Part shown: in pieces, positions 23,022 through 33,798 of the stretch
Layout: each line of letters starts with the position of its first letter
Numbering within the stretch: position 1 is the stretch's first letter
Assembly (NCBI GenBank): GCA_900312665.1
Contig: ONZQ02000003.1
Location: 3,028,288-3,092,287 of the forward strand
Origin: Cephalotrichum gorgonifer
Taxonomy: Eukaryota; Ascomycota; Sordariomycetes; Microascales; Microascaceae
DNA: 64,000 nucleotides
Direction of reading: 5' to 3'
Translations under genes and position numbers: made by a program
Notes under the pieces: generated by a model
What the model was told of the DNA's origin: nothing
Databases searched by the model: none
What the model saw: only the letters and a program-made list of their open reading frames with translations

Positions 23022-24035
23022 ATGTCCGAACCTACATCTCAGCACCATCGAGCGGATGGCTTGACGCAGCACTACAAAATCGACAACTTCACCTTCAAGG
23101 ATGGGACCGGTCCGACGTCGATCCAACTGGCGTACCTAGACATTAATCCAATTTCGGAAAAGGTGGCCCTTGTTCTGACTTGTTTCCGCGGCCGGCTTCC
23201 ATCAACCACGACCTTTCGCGATGGTGCCCTCAAGGGCCACAGGGTCATCGTGGTCGCTTTATTTGGAAATGGCGAGTCTTCGAGTCCGTCCAATATGGCC
23301 GAATTCCCGCCATCACTCAACTACGAGGACTGCGTTCATGCTCAGCACCAGTTGATAAGCTCGCATCTGGAGATCCAATCTATTGATGTGGTGGTTGGCT
23401 TCTCCATGGGAGGCCAGTGCTCGTATTACTGGACCCTGATGTACCCCAAGATTGTTCGGAATGCGGTCGTCATCTGCTCATCGGCTCGCACCAGTCGTCA
23501 CAATTATCAGTTTCTCGAGGGGCCAAAGGCTGCGCTGGAGAATTCTTCCGACTACCGCAAGGGAGAGCGCAACGGAACCTCCACAAAGCCATTCAGCGGG
23601 CTGCGGGCTTTTGGTAAAGCATACTCAGCATGGTTGACGAGCCCTGAGTGGTTTGAAAAAGAGATGTATAAGTTCATGGGGTACCAAACGTTGAGTGATT
23701 GGGATCACGATGTGGCTGGGGCAAATTACTTCACCTGGCACCCCGACGACTTGCTGGCAAAGGTGGGGATGTGGCAGAGAGGCGACGTCACTTCAATCTC
23801 GGGAGATCCATCTTTGGAAGCAGCCCTATCACGCATCAAAGCGCGTGTCTTGGTTATGCCGTGTTCGACAGACCAGTATTTTCGGTGGGAAGTGTCTGAG
23901 AAGGAGTCATGTGCAATTCCCCATTCGACATTCAAGATTATACCCTCTGCATGGGGTCATTTGGCTGGATTGGGTTGTAATGCGGCGGACACTCACTTTA
24001 TGGATCAGGCAATAACTGAGTTTTTGAAAAAGTGA
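23022..24035 (+). CDS. alpha/beta hydrolase, homoserine O-acetyltransferase-like
   Basis: Single exon, 337 aa from 23022; the frame is open further upstream to 22830 but would then cover the operator. The protein has the MetX-like fold order: LALVLTCFRGR-type oxyanion region, FGNGESSSPSN, VVVGFSMGGQCSYYW with the nucleophile Ser in G-F-S-M-G-G, acid Asp in CSTDQYF, and His in SAWGHLAG near the C-terminus. Fungal proteins of this sort are often catabolic or biosynthetic hydrolases rather than true homoserine acetyltransferases. It ends convergently only 83 bp from the amidase gene. In the cluster it could cleave a C-C, ester or amide bond. Confidence 0.88.
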   Translation: MSEPTSQHHRADGLTQHYKIDNFTFKDGTGPTSIQLAYLDINPISEKVALVLTCFRGRLPSTTTFRDGALKGHRVIVVALFGNGESSSPSNMAEFPPSLNYEDCVHAQHQLISSHLEIQSIDVVVGFSMGGQCSYYWTLMYPKIVRNAVVICSSARTSRHNYQFLEGPKAALENSSDYRKGERNGTSTKPFSGLRAFGKAYSAWLTSPEWFEKEMYKFMGYQTLSDWDHDVAGANYFTWHPDDLLAKVGMWQRGDVTSISGDPSLEAALSRIKARVLVMPCSTDQYFRWEVSEKESCAIPHSTFKIIPSAWGHLAGLGCNAADTHFMDQAITEFLKK

Positions 24036-24118
24036 GAGAATAGTCGAGCACATATGGTTGATAGGCGTTTAGTAACATATATAGACTAGGCAAAGTCAAG
24101 ACAAGAAACCACGAGACA

Positions 24119-25834
24119 TTATTTGCTTCCACCCGCCGTACCCTGTGACAACTCTCGCCCCCGTTCGAACAAAGCTGCAGCCTCAATGAGCTGTTCATCG
24201 GCCCAACGACTTGCAATGATTTGCATACCTACAGGCAGTGGGATGTCTGGATGGCCATTGGCTATGGAAAATCCACAAGGCACGTTCATTCCCGGGTGGC
24301 CAGTAAGGTTGAAGGGACAAGTGTTGCTGGTCAAGCCAACGGCGACACCAAGTCTACCTAGGATGGAGGCCGTTCTCCCATCGGGACCTTTCGGATCTGG
24401 GTGAGGCATCGCAACGGTCGGGGCACAGGGCGTGACGAGAATATCAACATCCTCAAGAGCGGAATCATAGGCAGCTCTGAGAGCAAAGACCATGCGGTGG
24501 GCCTTGGCCTCCAATCCTGTATTGACAGACTCCTCGGCGAACTTTCCACTCAGTAAAATGTTGACTACAGCTGGGTTGTTGGATGTGAGCGTGTCGTATG
24601 TCTCCTGGCACGGAGGCCATTTGAGCTGCGTATGTGGCGGCAGGAAAGCAAGGTGGCCGGAGGGGTTTCCCTGGCACAGATAGCGGGACATGGATGGCCG
24701 GGTTGCTGCTGTCCATATCGCTGGACCTTGCTGATGCATTGGAATAGAAACCTCAATGATAGACGCTCCAACAGCTTCAAAGTATTGCGTTGCCGCCTGG
24801 TAGACGATATCTCGCACGTCAGCGGCCACCCCGGGCATGCTGAAAGATTCCTTCAGAAGACCAACCCTTAGCTTCTCGCCAGGTCTTGACGTAGTGCGGA
24901 TCTCTCGCCGGATCTGGTGAAGCAGCCGACGGTACGGCTTTACTTGATGCGCCAAGGGTGTTTCAGGCGTCATGCGCGAGTCGTAGCCATCGTAGCCCGC
25001 CATAACCTCCAACAGCGCGGCGATATCTTCGAGCTCAGCCGCGAGGGGACCCAGGTGATCGATCATAGGCGACATGGACCCGGCTCCAGTATAGGGAACG
25101 AGGCCAAAGGTTGGCTTCAGACCATATATTCCGTTATAAGACGCCGGAACTCGCACTGACCCAGCCTGGTCGGTGCCTATAGCCATTTCCACAGTTTGGC
25201 CCCATGGCGAGTTCCTCCTTTCCGATTCCAGTCGATGAGCCGCAACTAGAACAGCAGATCCGCTACTGCTTCCACCAGCCGTGTGATTGTATAAGAGTGG
25301 GTTGTGAACAGGGCCTGTTGCTGAGGTGACAGACAGGGGAGACGCGCAAAAGCTTTCGCAAGTCGAGGTCCCTTTGATGATGCCACCGGCTTGAAGAATC
25401 CTCGAGACGATGACCGCGTCAATAGGGGAGACTGGGTATCCATCGGTCTGAGGGAATAGTGACTGGGGAACGCCAAGGGTTGTGGGAAGGCCTCCAACAG
25501 ATATATTGTCTTTGATGGCAATGGTGCGACCGCTTAGTAGGTCGTTAACAGGAGCTGCAGATCTCAAGTCACATTGGTGGCTCCAGGCGTTGAAAGGATT
25601 GTCTTCTGCAGCTGGTTTCCAAAATTCGCGGCACTCCAGTGTCTTTTGGGGAAACAACTCTGGAGCAATATACTCGGGTGTGGCGTCAATGCTTCTCAGG
25701 ACTGTCTCAAACGACCGTAAAAGAGTTAGGTAGTCCGCTGCATCATTGTCGTCTAGGGTATGGACTTGAAGCTGGGCTGCAAAAGCTCTTAGATCTACTT
25801 CGCTTATATCGGACCTAAGCTTCCTGTTAGTCAT
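24119..25834 (-). CDS. amidase (amidase-signature family)
   Basis: Single exon; 571 aa from the ATG at 25834 (an upstream ATG at 25879 would give 586). All parts of the amidase signature are present: the catalytic Lys in TIAIKDNISV, the Gly/Ser-rich loop TAGGSSSGSAVLVAAH with the bridging Ser, and the nucleophile Ser in TDQAGSVRVPASYNG, followed by YGLKPTFG. It should hydrolyse a carboxamide to acid and ammonia, probably in the cytosol. An operator palindrome lies 178 bp upstream. With an amino-acid permease and a RidA deaminase in the same regulon, release of nitrogen from an amide is the simplest inferred role. Confidence 0.93.
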   Translation of the reverse strand: MTNRKLRSDISEVDLRAFAAQLQVHTLDDNDAADYLTLLRSFETVLRSIDATPEYIAPELFPQKTLECREFWKPAAEDNPFNAWSHQCDLRSAAPVNDLLSGRTIAIKDNISVGGLPTTLGVPQSLFPQTDGYPVSPIDAVIVSRILQAGGIIKGTSTCESFCASPLSVTSATGPVHNPLLYNHTAGGSSSGSAVLVAAHRLESERRNSPWGQTVEMAIGTDQAGSVRVPASYNGIYGLKPTFGLVPYTGAGSMSPMIDHLGPLAAELEDIAALLEVMAGYDGYDSRMTPETPLAHQVKPYRRLLHQIRREIRTTSRPGEKLRVGLLKESFSMPGVAADVRDIVYQAATQYFEAVGASIIEVSIPMHQQGPAIWTAATRPSMSRYLCQGNPSGHLAFLPPHTQLKWPPCQETYDTLTSNNPAVVNILLSGKFAEESVNTGLEAKAHRMVFALRAAYDSALEDVDILVTPCAPTVAMPHPDPKGPDGRTASILGRLGVAVGLTSNTCPFNLTGHPGMNVPCGFSIANGHPDIPLPVGMQIIASRWADEQLIEAAALFERGRELSQGTAGGSK

Positions 25835-26355
25835 TGAGATGATACAAGTTGTGCAGAGCATTCCCTCACCCCACACCATCCGAGATGTATACGATAGACA
25901 TTACAGCGATTGTCTCTCTGAGTTGGCAGAAGATGTGCAATTATCCTGTTTTACCGACGGTCCTGAGGTACTCCATAACACCACGGTGTATCCATTCATA
26001 TCTTGTAATATGTCGGCTGGTCCGACACAGGTTGAATGCCACCGGCGGGGTCCGCCCTATTAGATAACGCCACCACGCTGGCGGACCCACTATGATCGGG
26101 GCAGCATCGGCTGTCGGTGAAGGGAAACAGCTTTACAAGACTCTCTAGCTATATGGGGTCAGTTGCGCCTTCAGCGGTACATGTATTTTTAACGGATGCT
26201 TCAACCATAACTTCAACTCCAATGCCTTTGGTATTTTTGTATTCATTGTAATTCGCAGCAGAGGAGGACACGTCATGCATATATATCTACTGCGCTTTAT
26301 GACACTCCGCTCATTCTTGCTGCATGGTATCTCCCTTACTACATAGCCCGAAGCT
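25835..26355. other. amidase promoter region
   Basis: 521 bp between the amidase start and the 3' end of the second SDR. It contains one operator copy; otherwise no gene is seen. Confidence 0.45.
26012..26026. promoter_or_regulatory. putative cluster operator GTCGG-N5-CCGAC
   Basis: Spacer CTGGT; 178 bp upstream of the amidase ATG at 25834. Perfect five-base arms. Confidence 0.65.
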
Positions 26356-27533
26356 TTATTCTTGTCCATTAGCTAGCAGAATACGGCCGCCATCGATACA
26401 AAGCGATACTCCATCGACATATGCCTATCACAACATTAGCATTATTATAGCACATAATTAAATGAAGGACAAATTACACAAGGACTGGATAAGCTTACTC
26501 CTGCACGGCTGACAAGGTACAAGATAGTGCCAGCAATATCGTCCTCGTTTCCGGCTCTCTTCGCAGGAACCTTGTCGAAAAGAGCACTGAAGAGGTTCCC
26601 TTCCTCCCCGACAGGATTCATGTTACTGGGGACAACTATATCAATCAGCAACCAGGTTCCTGCATGGGAAATCTCATACTGAATTTCACTTACAGCCTGG
26701 GTTGATTCCCACTACTCTCACGTAAAATTTGCTAAACTTGGCTGCCAAAAGCTTCACCAGGTGATCGGTTGCAGCTTTGCTCGCGGCATAACTTGTTAGG
26801 TCCACGTTTGTAACGTTATGCATGCTTGCGCATGAGCTTGTCACGACAACCACTCCACGTCCTTGATTTCGACCAAGCCTTCCATCTGTCAGTTCCAGCT
26901 GCGAGGCCGCCTCGAGCAAGGGGAGAAAAGCGACCGAGAGGAAGTAATGTGCTGTGGTGTTCACACAAAATGTATCCGCCCAGTCTGAGTCTTGTGAGGA
27001 CCACATGGATGCCTGGAGCTCGGACATAGGCGCCTTCAACACGTTGCATAAGATAAGAGGGTCTCGACGAATGCCAGCGTTGGAAATGAGTATATCAAGA
27101 TGCTTTTCTTGTCGGCCCACCTGAGCAGCGAGATTTTGGATGGCTTGCTTGTCAGAAACATCGCAGGGAATCCTGTGATTATTATTTAGCATAGTTCAAT
27201 AGTTTTGCGTCTAAAGCACTACATCATCCAAACCTACCCGTGTGCAGACCCTCCACTTTCCTTGCCGAGCTCGTTGAGTTCAGTCACCTTCTTGTCAATT
27301 GGCTCGCTTGGTAGAGCCACGAGGTATACCTTGGCTCCATTCATCACAAGTCCCTAGGTCGAGAAAATTACTTGTCAGAAGACCTTTATAGGCACCTGGA
27401 ATTGCGATCCTAAGCCGTTAAAATATGGGAGACTTACACTGGCAATCATGAAACCCAGACCACTGTTACCCCCTGTCACAACTGCCACGCGCCCCTTCAC
27501 CCCGAACAAGCTGTCAATAGTAAGAGAAGACAT
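26356..27533 (-). CDS. short-chain dehydrogenase/reductase (SDR), cluster member
   Basis: Five exons on the minus strand: 27533-27438, 27353-27238, 27172-26694, 26635-26499 and 26424-26356 (298 aa). Classical SDR features occur in order: VVTGGNSGLGFMIAS (T-G-x3-G-x-G), ILISNAGIRRD (NAG), VVVTSSCASM with the catalytic Ser, SYAASKAA (YxxxK), RVVGINPGF, and a final VDGVSLCIDGG. All splice junctions restore these motifs. It should be a cytosolic NAD(P)-dependent oxidoreductase; the substrate is unknown. One perfect operator copy and a near-copy (TCGG-N4-CCGA at 27673-27684) lie within 150 bp upstream. Confidence 0.9.
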
Positions 27534-28422
27534 GTTGGCAAGATGATGGGATAAGTTGTGCAGTGTCGTCGCTTTGGTAAGCTATGAAGCAAAAAGTTAT
27601 GGTATCTGGGCTGGTTTAACCGGGCTTGACTAGGCGTTATATTCCACGTCGGAGAGGCCGACGAGAAGCTTATCGGTAATCCGACTCTGGGATGCGGTAA
27701 CCTGTTTGGGCCATCACTAATAAAGGCAACAGCACTATTATCATATCCCCATGCCCAGCCTAGTTTCATAGTCTCGTTGCAGGCATGGAATACGCCTTGC
27801 ACCGTGATTCCAATTGCATGCTGATTATCCGCAGGCATTTGGCCCAGGCACACGCTGGCATCTCCTTGCAGCCCCGCCCCAGGTGAACCTGGAGCCCTAA
27901 GCTTTATTTGAACTAACTACTGCGGAGATTCTCAATCACGCGACAACGAGCTTCTTTCCAGATGATCATGTTACCTGGAGCGGCATATTAGTTGTATGGA
28001 AATCGAGCCCTGCGGATGAAGGGAAACCTATTCTCAGTCTTACCAGACATCTACAAATAGAGGCATATTTGTGCTTTGACATGCCTGGCCTCCCTTTTGT
28101 TATTCATCCCTCTATTCTAACCCCTCTCTTATATCATTATTTATGGCCATGCCTACCAGTACCTAAATCAAGCAGTATAGCCAATGTCCAGTCATGTCAT
28201 AGGATTTATTGTCAAGGTTCGAAAGAGTAAAGATATCTTCACCCATAAATTGGGCGACGGGTATCTAGATGCATCTTTGGATTTCTTACTGCCTTAATGT
28301 GATTTCCTAATTATCAGCACTTGCATGTATGGTCGTGATAAATTTAATACAAGTATCTAGGAAAATAAATTTTCTACGATAAGACTGCTAGGCCGTTCTG
28401 GCGACAGGATTGAAAAGTATCA
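27534..28422. other. 889-bp intergenic region with SDR promoter
   Basis: The first 160 bp holds the operator copies of the SDR promoter. The rest is AT-leaning sequence leading to the 3' end of the P450, with no supported gene. Confidence 0.4.
27648..27662. promoter_or_regulatory. putative cluster operator GTCGG-N5-CCGAC
   Basis: Spacer AGAGG; 115 bp upstream of the SDR ATG at 27533. A second inverted pair with a 4-base spacer (TCGG-TAAT-CCGA) follows at 27673-27684. Confidence 0.65.
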
Positions 28423-30222
28423 TTACTCCTTGTAGTGTTCTCTAGTTCTATGCTCAGCGAGATCGAGAATTTCAGCCGTTGTTGCCGTATCACGGGGAAT
28501 AAGCTTGACCTTGAATTCCTTCGGGATTGCGACTAGTGCCGTCTTGAACTGGTTATACTCGACATAGTCGGTGTTGGGGGGACTCTCCTTGCTCGCGACG
28601 ATCTTATAGGACGATAGAATCCTCACCAGCGCAGAATATAGTAGACGAGAGGCCATAAACTGCCCTGAGCAAGCGCGAGAACCAGTGCCGAAGCTCAAGT
28701 GGCCCAGACCGTTGATATCGGCCTCGGTAGGAGGGTCAAGGGTCTTGAGCCACCTCTCGGGGCCGAAAGTTCCAGCGTCGGATCCAAAGTGGTCGACATC
28801 TGCGTACGTTAGACTTCGACATAATAGTTAGGACGAACAATTTGAATCTTGTATAACTCACCATGGTTACCCGCTTGGGCATTGATCAATATCATGGTCT
28901 TCGGGGGGATAATGGCACCGTTCCAGTTAATCTCCGAGACAGTTCTTCGGGGAAGGCTCATGGAGCTGACGGTGTAGTATCGACCGGCTTCTTTGACAAT
29001 CGCGTTAATGTAGGGGATTGTCTCCGCCTTGAAACAGTCGGTCCAGGCATCGCGGATGTCTGGATAGTGTCTCTTGATGTCCTCGTAGGCCCGATCCTGC
29101 CACGCCTGTCCTTCCTCAGTCGAGAGAGATCCAATACACGAGGTCAAAGTTCCAGGAATAGTTTCGAAACCACCAGATACCAGCGACAAGCAGATTGAAG
29201 AGACTTCCACGCCAGAGAGCTTCGTCTCCTCATCCTTGAGGATAGCAGCAGAGATGCAAGGCTTGTCGGTACCGTTCTTGATCATCTCACGGACCTTGTT
29301 CAAGAGATGATCCAGATAAGCGTCACGTCGTTCACGGAGCTCCTTTGAACGAGCATTCTTTTCGTTATTCGGGAGATATCGAAGAGCTGGAATGTAATCC
29401 TGAAGATTTTCAGAGGCGCTGCGCAACAGGGAAATAGCCGATCCCACGTGGAGAATCTCACGAAGCAGGTCGTCGTAGACGGCGTCCATGCGGATACCGT
29501 AACAGAGTGTGAGTGTGGTGTTGAGCGCATATCGTTGGATATACGGGCGAACGTCAATCTCGACCTGACCGTTGACACTATCCGTCTTCATATCCCGCAG
29601 GATACAGTAACTTTCCAAGTCGAGCATGGGATAGTAGTTTCGCAACGCTGGGCGGCTCATGGCGGTTCCTGCAGCCTTGCGCTTCTTCTTGCATGACTCA
29701 TCCCAGGGCGAAGATCCAATGGTGAAGCCCTGGGTGCTGCTGATGACTCCATGGAAGGTATAGAGCTTAGGACGGTCGATGACCGCGTTCTGATTTCCGA
29801 GAAGCATTTTCTTGCAGTCATCGAACGAGTTGACAACAACGGCTCTGGTGTTTCCGAGCTTGACCTGGAAGACCGAATGGTTGTACTGGCGCCACCATTT
29901 TTCACAAACTGTAGCATGATCGTCGCCGAGCTTGAGAAGATGGCCAAAGATGGGGATAGCGCCAGGGATCTCTGGCATGCCCTGGATATGTGGGATGTCG
30001 GTAGCATACATAACCTATTGATATTGTCAGCCGGTCAATATTCAGAAGAAGCTATTAATGCCCTCCCGGACCCGTGTCACAAGTGCGTCTTACCGTGTAT
30101 AGCACATAGGTGAGGAGCACCACCACCACTGTTGTCAAGAGGGGACCAGCATGCTCCTGGTCCTTGATCTGGTGCCAATGATGGCCCAGCCAATCGTTGC
30201 CTCCATAGGCCTTCGCGTCCAT
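28423..30222 (-). CDS. cytochrome P450, CYP504-type (phenylacetate-hydroxylase family)
   Basis: Exons 30222-30094, 30014-28862 and 28799-28423 on the minus strand (552 aa). A membrane anchor (PLLTTVVVVLLTYVLY) is followed by MPEIPGAIPIFGHL. The I-helix region reads SLVSGGFETIPGT, the K-helix E-x-x-R is KEAGRYY, and the heme loop FGTGSRACSG carries the Cys ligand. The overall sequence resembles CYP504, whose members PhacA and PhacB hydroxylate phenylacetate at C2 and 3-hydroxyphenylacetate at C6 on the way to homogentisate. The exact ring substrate here is inferred. It should act at the ER with P450 reductase. An operator copy lies 431 bp upstream. Confidence 0.9.
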
Positions 30223-31083
30223 CTTGAGCGAATGCACAAAGTGTTAGGTTTAGTGGGAAGGCTCAGAATGTAATGGAATGTATTATGAGGTGCGAGATGC
30301 TCATTAAATTGTTGTCGTCTAATTACAAAAATCGTAAATTCAAAAAAGCGACTTCCTCATGCTTTTCATCCCGCGGATACTCTTCATCTTCCCCATATCA
30401 TAATAAGATGGTGATCATTCTCAAGGTGAGCGGGTGACCCGATAGGCGGCTGCTACTAACCCCTCCAAAACATAGAGAGGGGCAAAAGCGGCAAGACCGA
30501 CGAGCTAAAGTCCACGAATGGTGAGTGTTATTGCTTGATAAGATAAACATATTACGACCCATATAGGGAATACATCGGGTTGGTATACGACCTGGATTTA
30601 GTTGCGTCATCCGACAGTGTCCAAACGGTGTCCAATTTGAGGGGATATCACAGTCGGGATGTCCGACGACCGATTGCGGTTAGTTCCATTTATGCCTTAG
30701 ACTTGAGGGGACATAATAGCTTCAACGATAAAGAGGACATTGTAAACGCAATCCCTGCGATTGCCATCCTAGGAACATGCAGCAGAGCTGTTGACAGGCA
30801 GCTGAAAGTGTCCTTGGACTGAAGACGACCACAGACCGAAGTAACTTCGAGTGTTATTATTCCAGGTAGTTTCCTATCGACAAGTTCCCTTCCTACCTAC
30901 CCATCCTGATTTGAGCAAACGATGGTGAGAATGTACCTACAACACCATAGGCATGCACCAGCTCCAGCGTAAACATTTATTTCGCTTTACTAAGATAACA
31001 TCGGCTATGAAACTAAAATATGGATCTCGAGATCCAAATCCAAGCGGTACAAACACCATGGCCAAGTCTTGCTCGTGGAGATG
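30223..31083. other. 861-bp intergenic region, P450 promoter
   Basis: No supported gene. It contains one perfect operator (30653-30667) and a half-site (ATCCGACA near 30609), between the P450 start and the permease stop. Confidence 0.45.
30653..30667. promoter_or_regulatory. putative cluster operator GTCGG-N5-CCGAC
   Basis: Spacer GATGT; 431 bp upstream of the P450 ATG, farther than the copies in front of the hydrolase and second SDR. Confidence 0.6.
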
Positions 31084-32673
31084 TCAATTATCGTCCAACT
31101 CTGCTGGGTCTAGACTCAGATTTACCAGGTGTGACGGAATGGCCCAAGGATCCTTGCGGTGCATATACCTGTGGACAAAATATAAGAGGACAAACACAGG
31201 CAAGCCAATGTATGCCGACAAAAATGAAGCAACCGACCATTCGGACGGGAAGAAGACTGTGAAACCGTTCAGGAGACATAAGATGCTGAACAAAACGAGT
31301 GCAATCCACGTCGTATACGGCTGTAGGCGGGACCTCTGTGTGAGCTCTGATACCGGAACTCCCTGTACCTGACAGGCTTTTCGAAAACGCAGATAGGTGA
31401 TAGAGCAACCGATCCAAGACAAAAATCCGCCGGTATTGATCAAGTTCAATAACCAGTTCAAGATATTAGCCGAAGAAGAGTTAAGGGACAAATAAGCCAG
31501 GAGGGAGACGCAGGAAGTTGCCCCCACAGCGTAGATAGGCACTCCCTTTGCAGTGCATCGTTGAAAGATTTGAGGTGCGCTACCCTCCATGGCCATGGAG
31601 TGAAGACATCGGCTGGAGAGGTAAAGGAAAGCGTTCCCAGTCGACCAGGCCGCTATCAGAGCCACCGCGTTGATGACGCTGTCCAAGCCGCCTATTCCAG
31701 CTTGGCGGATGCCCGCAACCCAGGGTGAGGCCACCGCATCACTTCCGCTCGTAAGGTTGGACGCATTCGAAGGGCAGATGACTGAGATTCCAATGACGCT
31801 GCCGACGAAAAGAACGACTAGGCGCCAGGTGAAGTGCTTCGCGACCCTGGGTACGTTCTTCCTGGGATCCTTGATCTCAGCCGCCGTTCCAATTACCATC
31901 TCGGGAGTAAAGGTAAACGGAAGGATGCAGCTAATGACAGTAGCCACGGCGGCAACGAGTCTACCTGCGTCGCCTTCCAGGATTAATGTATTTGCCGCAC
32001 CGGGATCCTTCCAGTAATGGAAGCCGAGTCTGTGGCGATCGGGACCTCCTCCCCAGAACAAGACGAACGAGAGAAGCATCAGGCCGACAATAGTTGCCAG
32101 TTTGACACCCGTGAAAACGAATTCTGCTTCGCCGTAATACCGTACCGGGAGGACGTTGAGAATGACCTGCAAGACCAGTAGAATTGATATCCAGACTGCG
32201 CTGTTGATGCCAGGCTGCCAGAAGTCGACGAGCATAGCGCATGCTGTAAGTTCGAACGGGACCAATATGGCGAAAGCGTAGACATGGAGCCAACCCATAG
32301 CGAACCCGAGACTATTGGATACGAAGCGATCGCTGTACCGACTCATAGACCCGCCGCGAACCGGAAGAAATGTAGCCATCTCAACGACTCCTGTAAGAAT
32401 GAAGTACACCAAGACTGATACAAAGACATAGCTCCCAACGAGGAACGCTGGTCCGCCAGTCGCAAGAGTCTTGCCAGTAGTGATGAAGAGGCCGGTCCCA
32501 ACAGTGCCGCCCCAGGCGATGAAGAGCGCATGACGGGCGGTGAGACCGCGTTTGGTAGACGGGCGGTGGAGCGGCTCTTCGACAGCAAATGAATCGGACG
32601 TCTGCCTGGGTTGGTAGCCTTCCTTTTCGTCACCATTATCGTGTTTGTCCGAAGGTGGTGGGGTATGATTCAT
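31084..32673 (-). CDS. amino-acid permease (APC superfamily, YAT/GAP type)
   Basis: Intronless frame of 529 aa. A hydrophilic N-tail is followed by RGLTARHALFIAWGGTVGTGLF, the conserved first helix of fungal amino-acid permeases, then about 12 hydrophobic segments. PEMVIGTAAEIKDPRKNVPR is the characteristic helix-6/loop signature, and GGFLSWIGCSITYLRFRKA lies in helix 9-10. It should import amino acids or related compounds by proton symport at the plasma membrane. One operator palindrome lies about 500 bp upstream, making it the right-hand member of the putative regulon. Confidence 0.95.
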   Translation of the reverse strand: MNHTPPPSDKHDNGDEKEGYQPRQTSDSFAVEEPLHRPSTKRGLTARHALFIAWGGTVGTGLFITTGKTLATGGPAFLVGSYVFVSVLVYFILTGVVEMATFLPVRGGSMSRYSDRFVSNSLGFAMGWLHVYAFAILVPFELTACAMLVDFWQPGINSAVWISILLVLQVILNVLPVRYYGEAEFVFTGVKLATIVGLMLLSFVLFWGGGPDRHRLGFHYWKDPGAANTLILEGDAGRLVAAVATVISCILPFTFTPEMVIGTAAEIKDPRKNVPRVAKHFTWRLVVLFVGSVIGISVICPSNASNLTSGSDAVASPWVAGIRQAGIGGLDSVINAVALIAAWSTGNAFLYLSSRCLHSMAMEGSAPQIFQRCTAKGVPIYAVGATSCVSLLAYLSLNSSSANILNWLLNLINTGGFLSWIGCSITYLRFRKACQVQGVPVSELTQRSRLQPYTTWIALVLFSILCLLNGFTVFFPSEWSVASFLSAYIGLPVFVLLYFVHRYMHRKDPWAIPSHLVNLSLDPAELDDN

Positions 32674-33798
32674 GGTTTTGAAGTGAGAGTAATGTGGAGG
32701 GAACGTGATGGCTGGTTGGATTCAATCCCGTGAATGAACTGTCGTGGAGCATCTTTCAAGATTATATTATACACCGTACTTCGATATCCTTATCTGAAAG
32801 GGGTATCCGAGGATAAGTTCGAGGAAGGACGCTATCCTGTCCTTATCAGGCATGATACGCTATAATATACTAACCCTGCAGGGTCCTCAGGTAGCATTCC
32901 GTATGCAATACACGTTGAATTAGCACCCTTGACCTCGAGACAACTTCCATACTTTCGCTTCCAGCATATATGGATAACTGAAACTGTCTTAGCGACTGTA
33001 TACAGGGATTATCATAAACTAGGATCAGCTTCCGATGATGTTATCTTTGGCAAGTCTTATTCTGGGGATATACTTTTGAAGGTACAAAGTACTCCCCATA
33101 CATTTATGATAGACTCCATAATGTAGTCGCTTATCAACTCGGACCCACTATAATACAGGGTACCGGCCTTGGAGTTGTCGGGCCGTCCGACGATACACTC
33201 GTGCCGCAGACCTCATCTGCAAGTGTTGAAACGGGCACATGCCCCTTGGAGCGCATTTCAGAGGAAAGCAAGAGTGGGAAAGCTCTCTGTTGTTGGTACC
33301 TCATAGGCAGGGACAGAGCTATCCAGAATGGGTGGGCAAGTCTTCTCAAGTCCGGCACAAAGAGCCAACACCAAATAACAACATGTAGAGGAAATTTATG
33401 CAACAGGAAACCGGAAATGAGACCCCGGGCAGGTTGTCGAGCAGCGAGTCCCAACACATGGTGCCTGCAAAAATGAAGCCAGCAGGGTAACTCAGGGCTA
33501 CTTGTATATTTCCCCGCAGTTAACACTAATGAACAATTGGATCTCCTACTAAGACTTGTTTGCAGAATCCGACAGAGGTGCAACATTGAGTTGCGGCTAG
33601 TATCGCTGAGCTGGGCAGTTTTAGCAAATCAAAACTATCTCGGCTCATGTCGCGTATTCTGTATGCTCTTTTCCAAACCTATCAATCCCATACCACGGCT
33701 GTCACCACAGGCTATCTTACCAACCCCGCGACGCCAACAGTTTGGCCCTTGAAGCATAACCGGTCACTATAACCCCACGAGCCTGTGCTCAACACCCC
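32674..33798. other. 1.1-kb intergenic region, permease promoter
   Basis: No supported gene. The operator at 33177-33191 is the last copy going right; beyond it the sugar-transporter gene ends. Confidence 0.4.
33177..33191. promoter_or_regulatory. putative cluster operator GTCGG-N5-CCGAC
   Basis: Spacer GCCGT; about 505 bp upstream of the permease ATG. It marks the right edge of the operator-bearing interval. Confidence 0.6.

Noticed and set aside
15325..32673. Secondary-metabolite biosynthetic cluster
   Set aside because: P450, MFS, SDR and a regulator are present, but no backbone synthase (PKS, NRPS, terpene cyclase, DMATS) is found; the set fits catabolism better.
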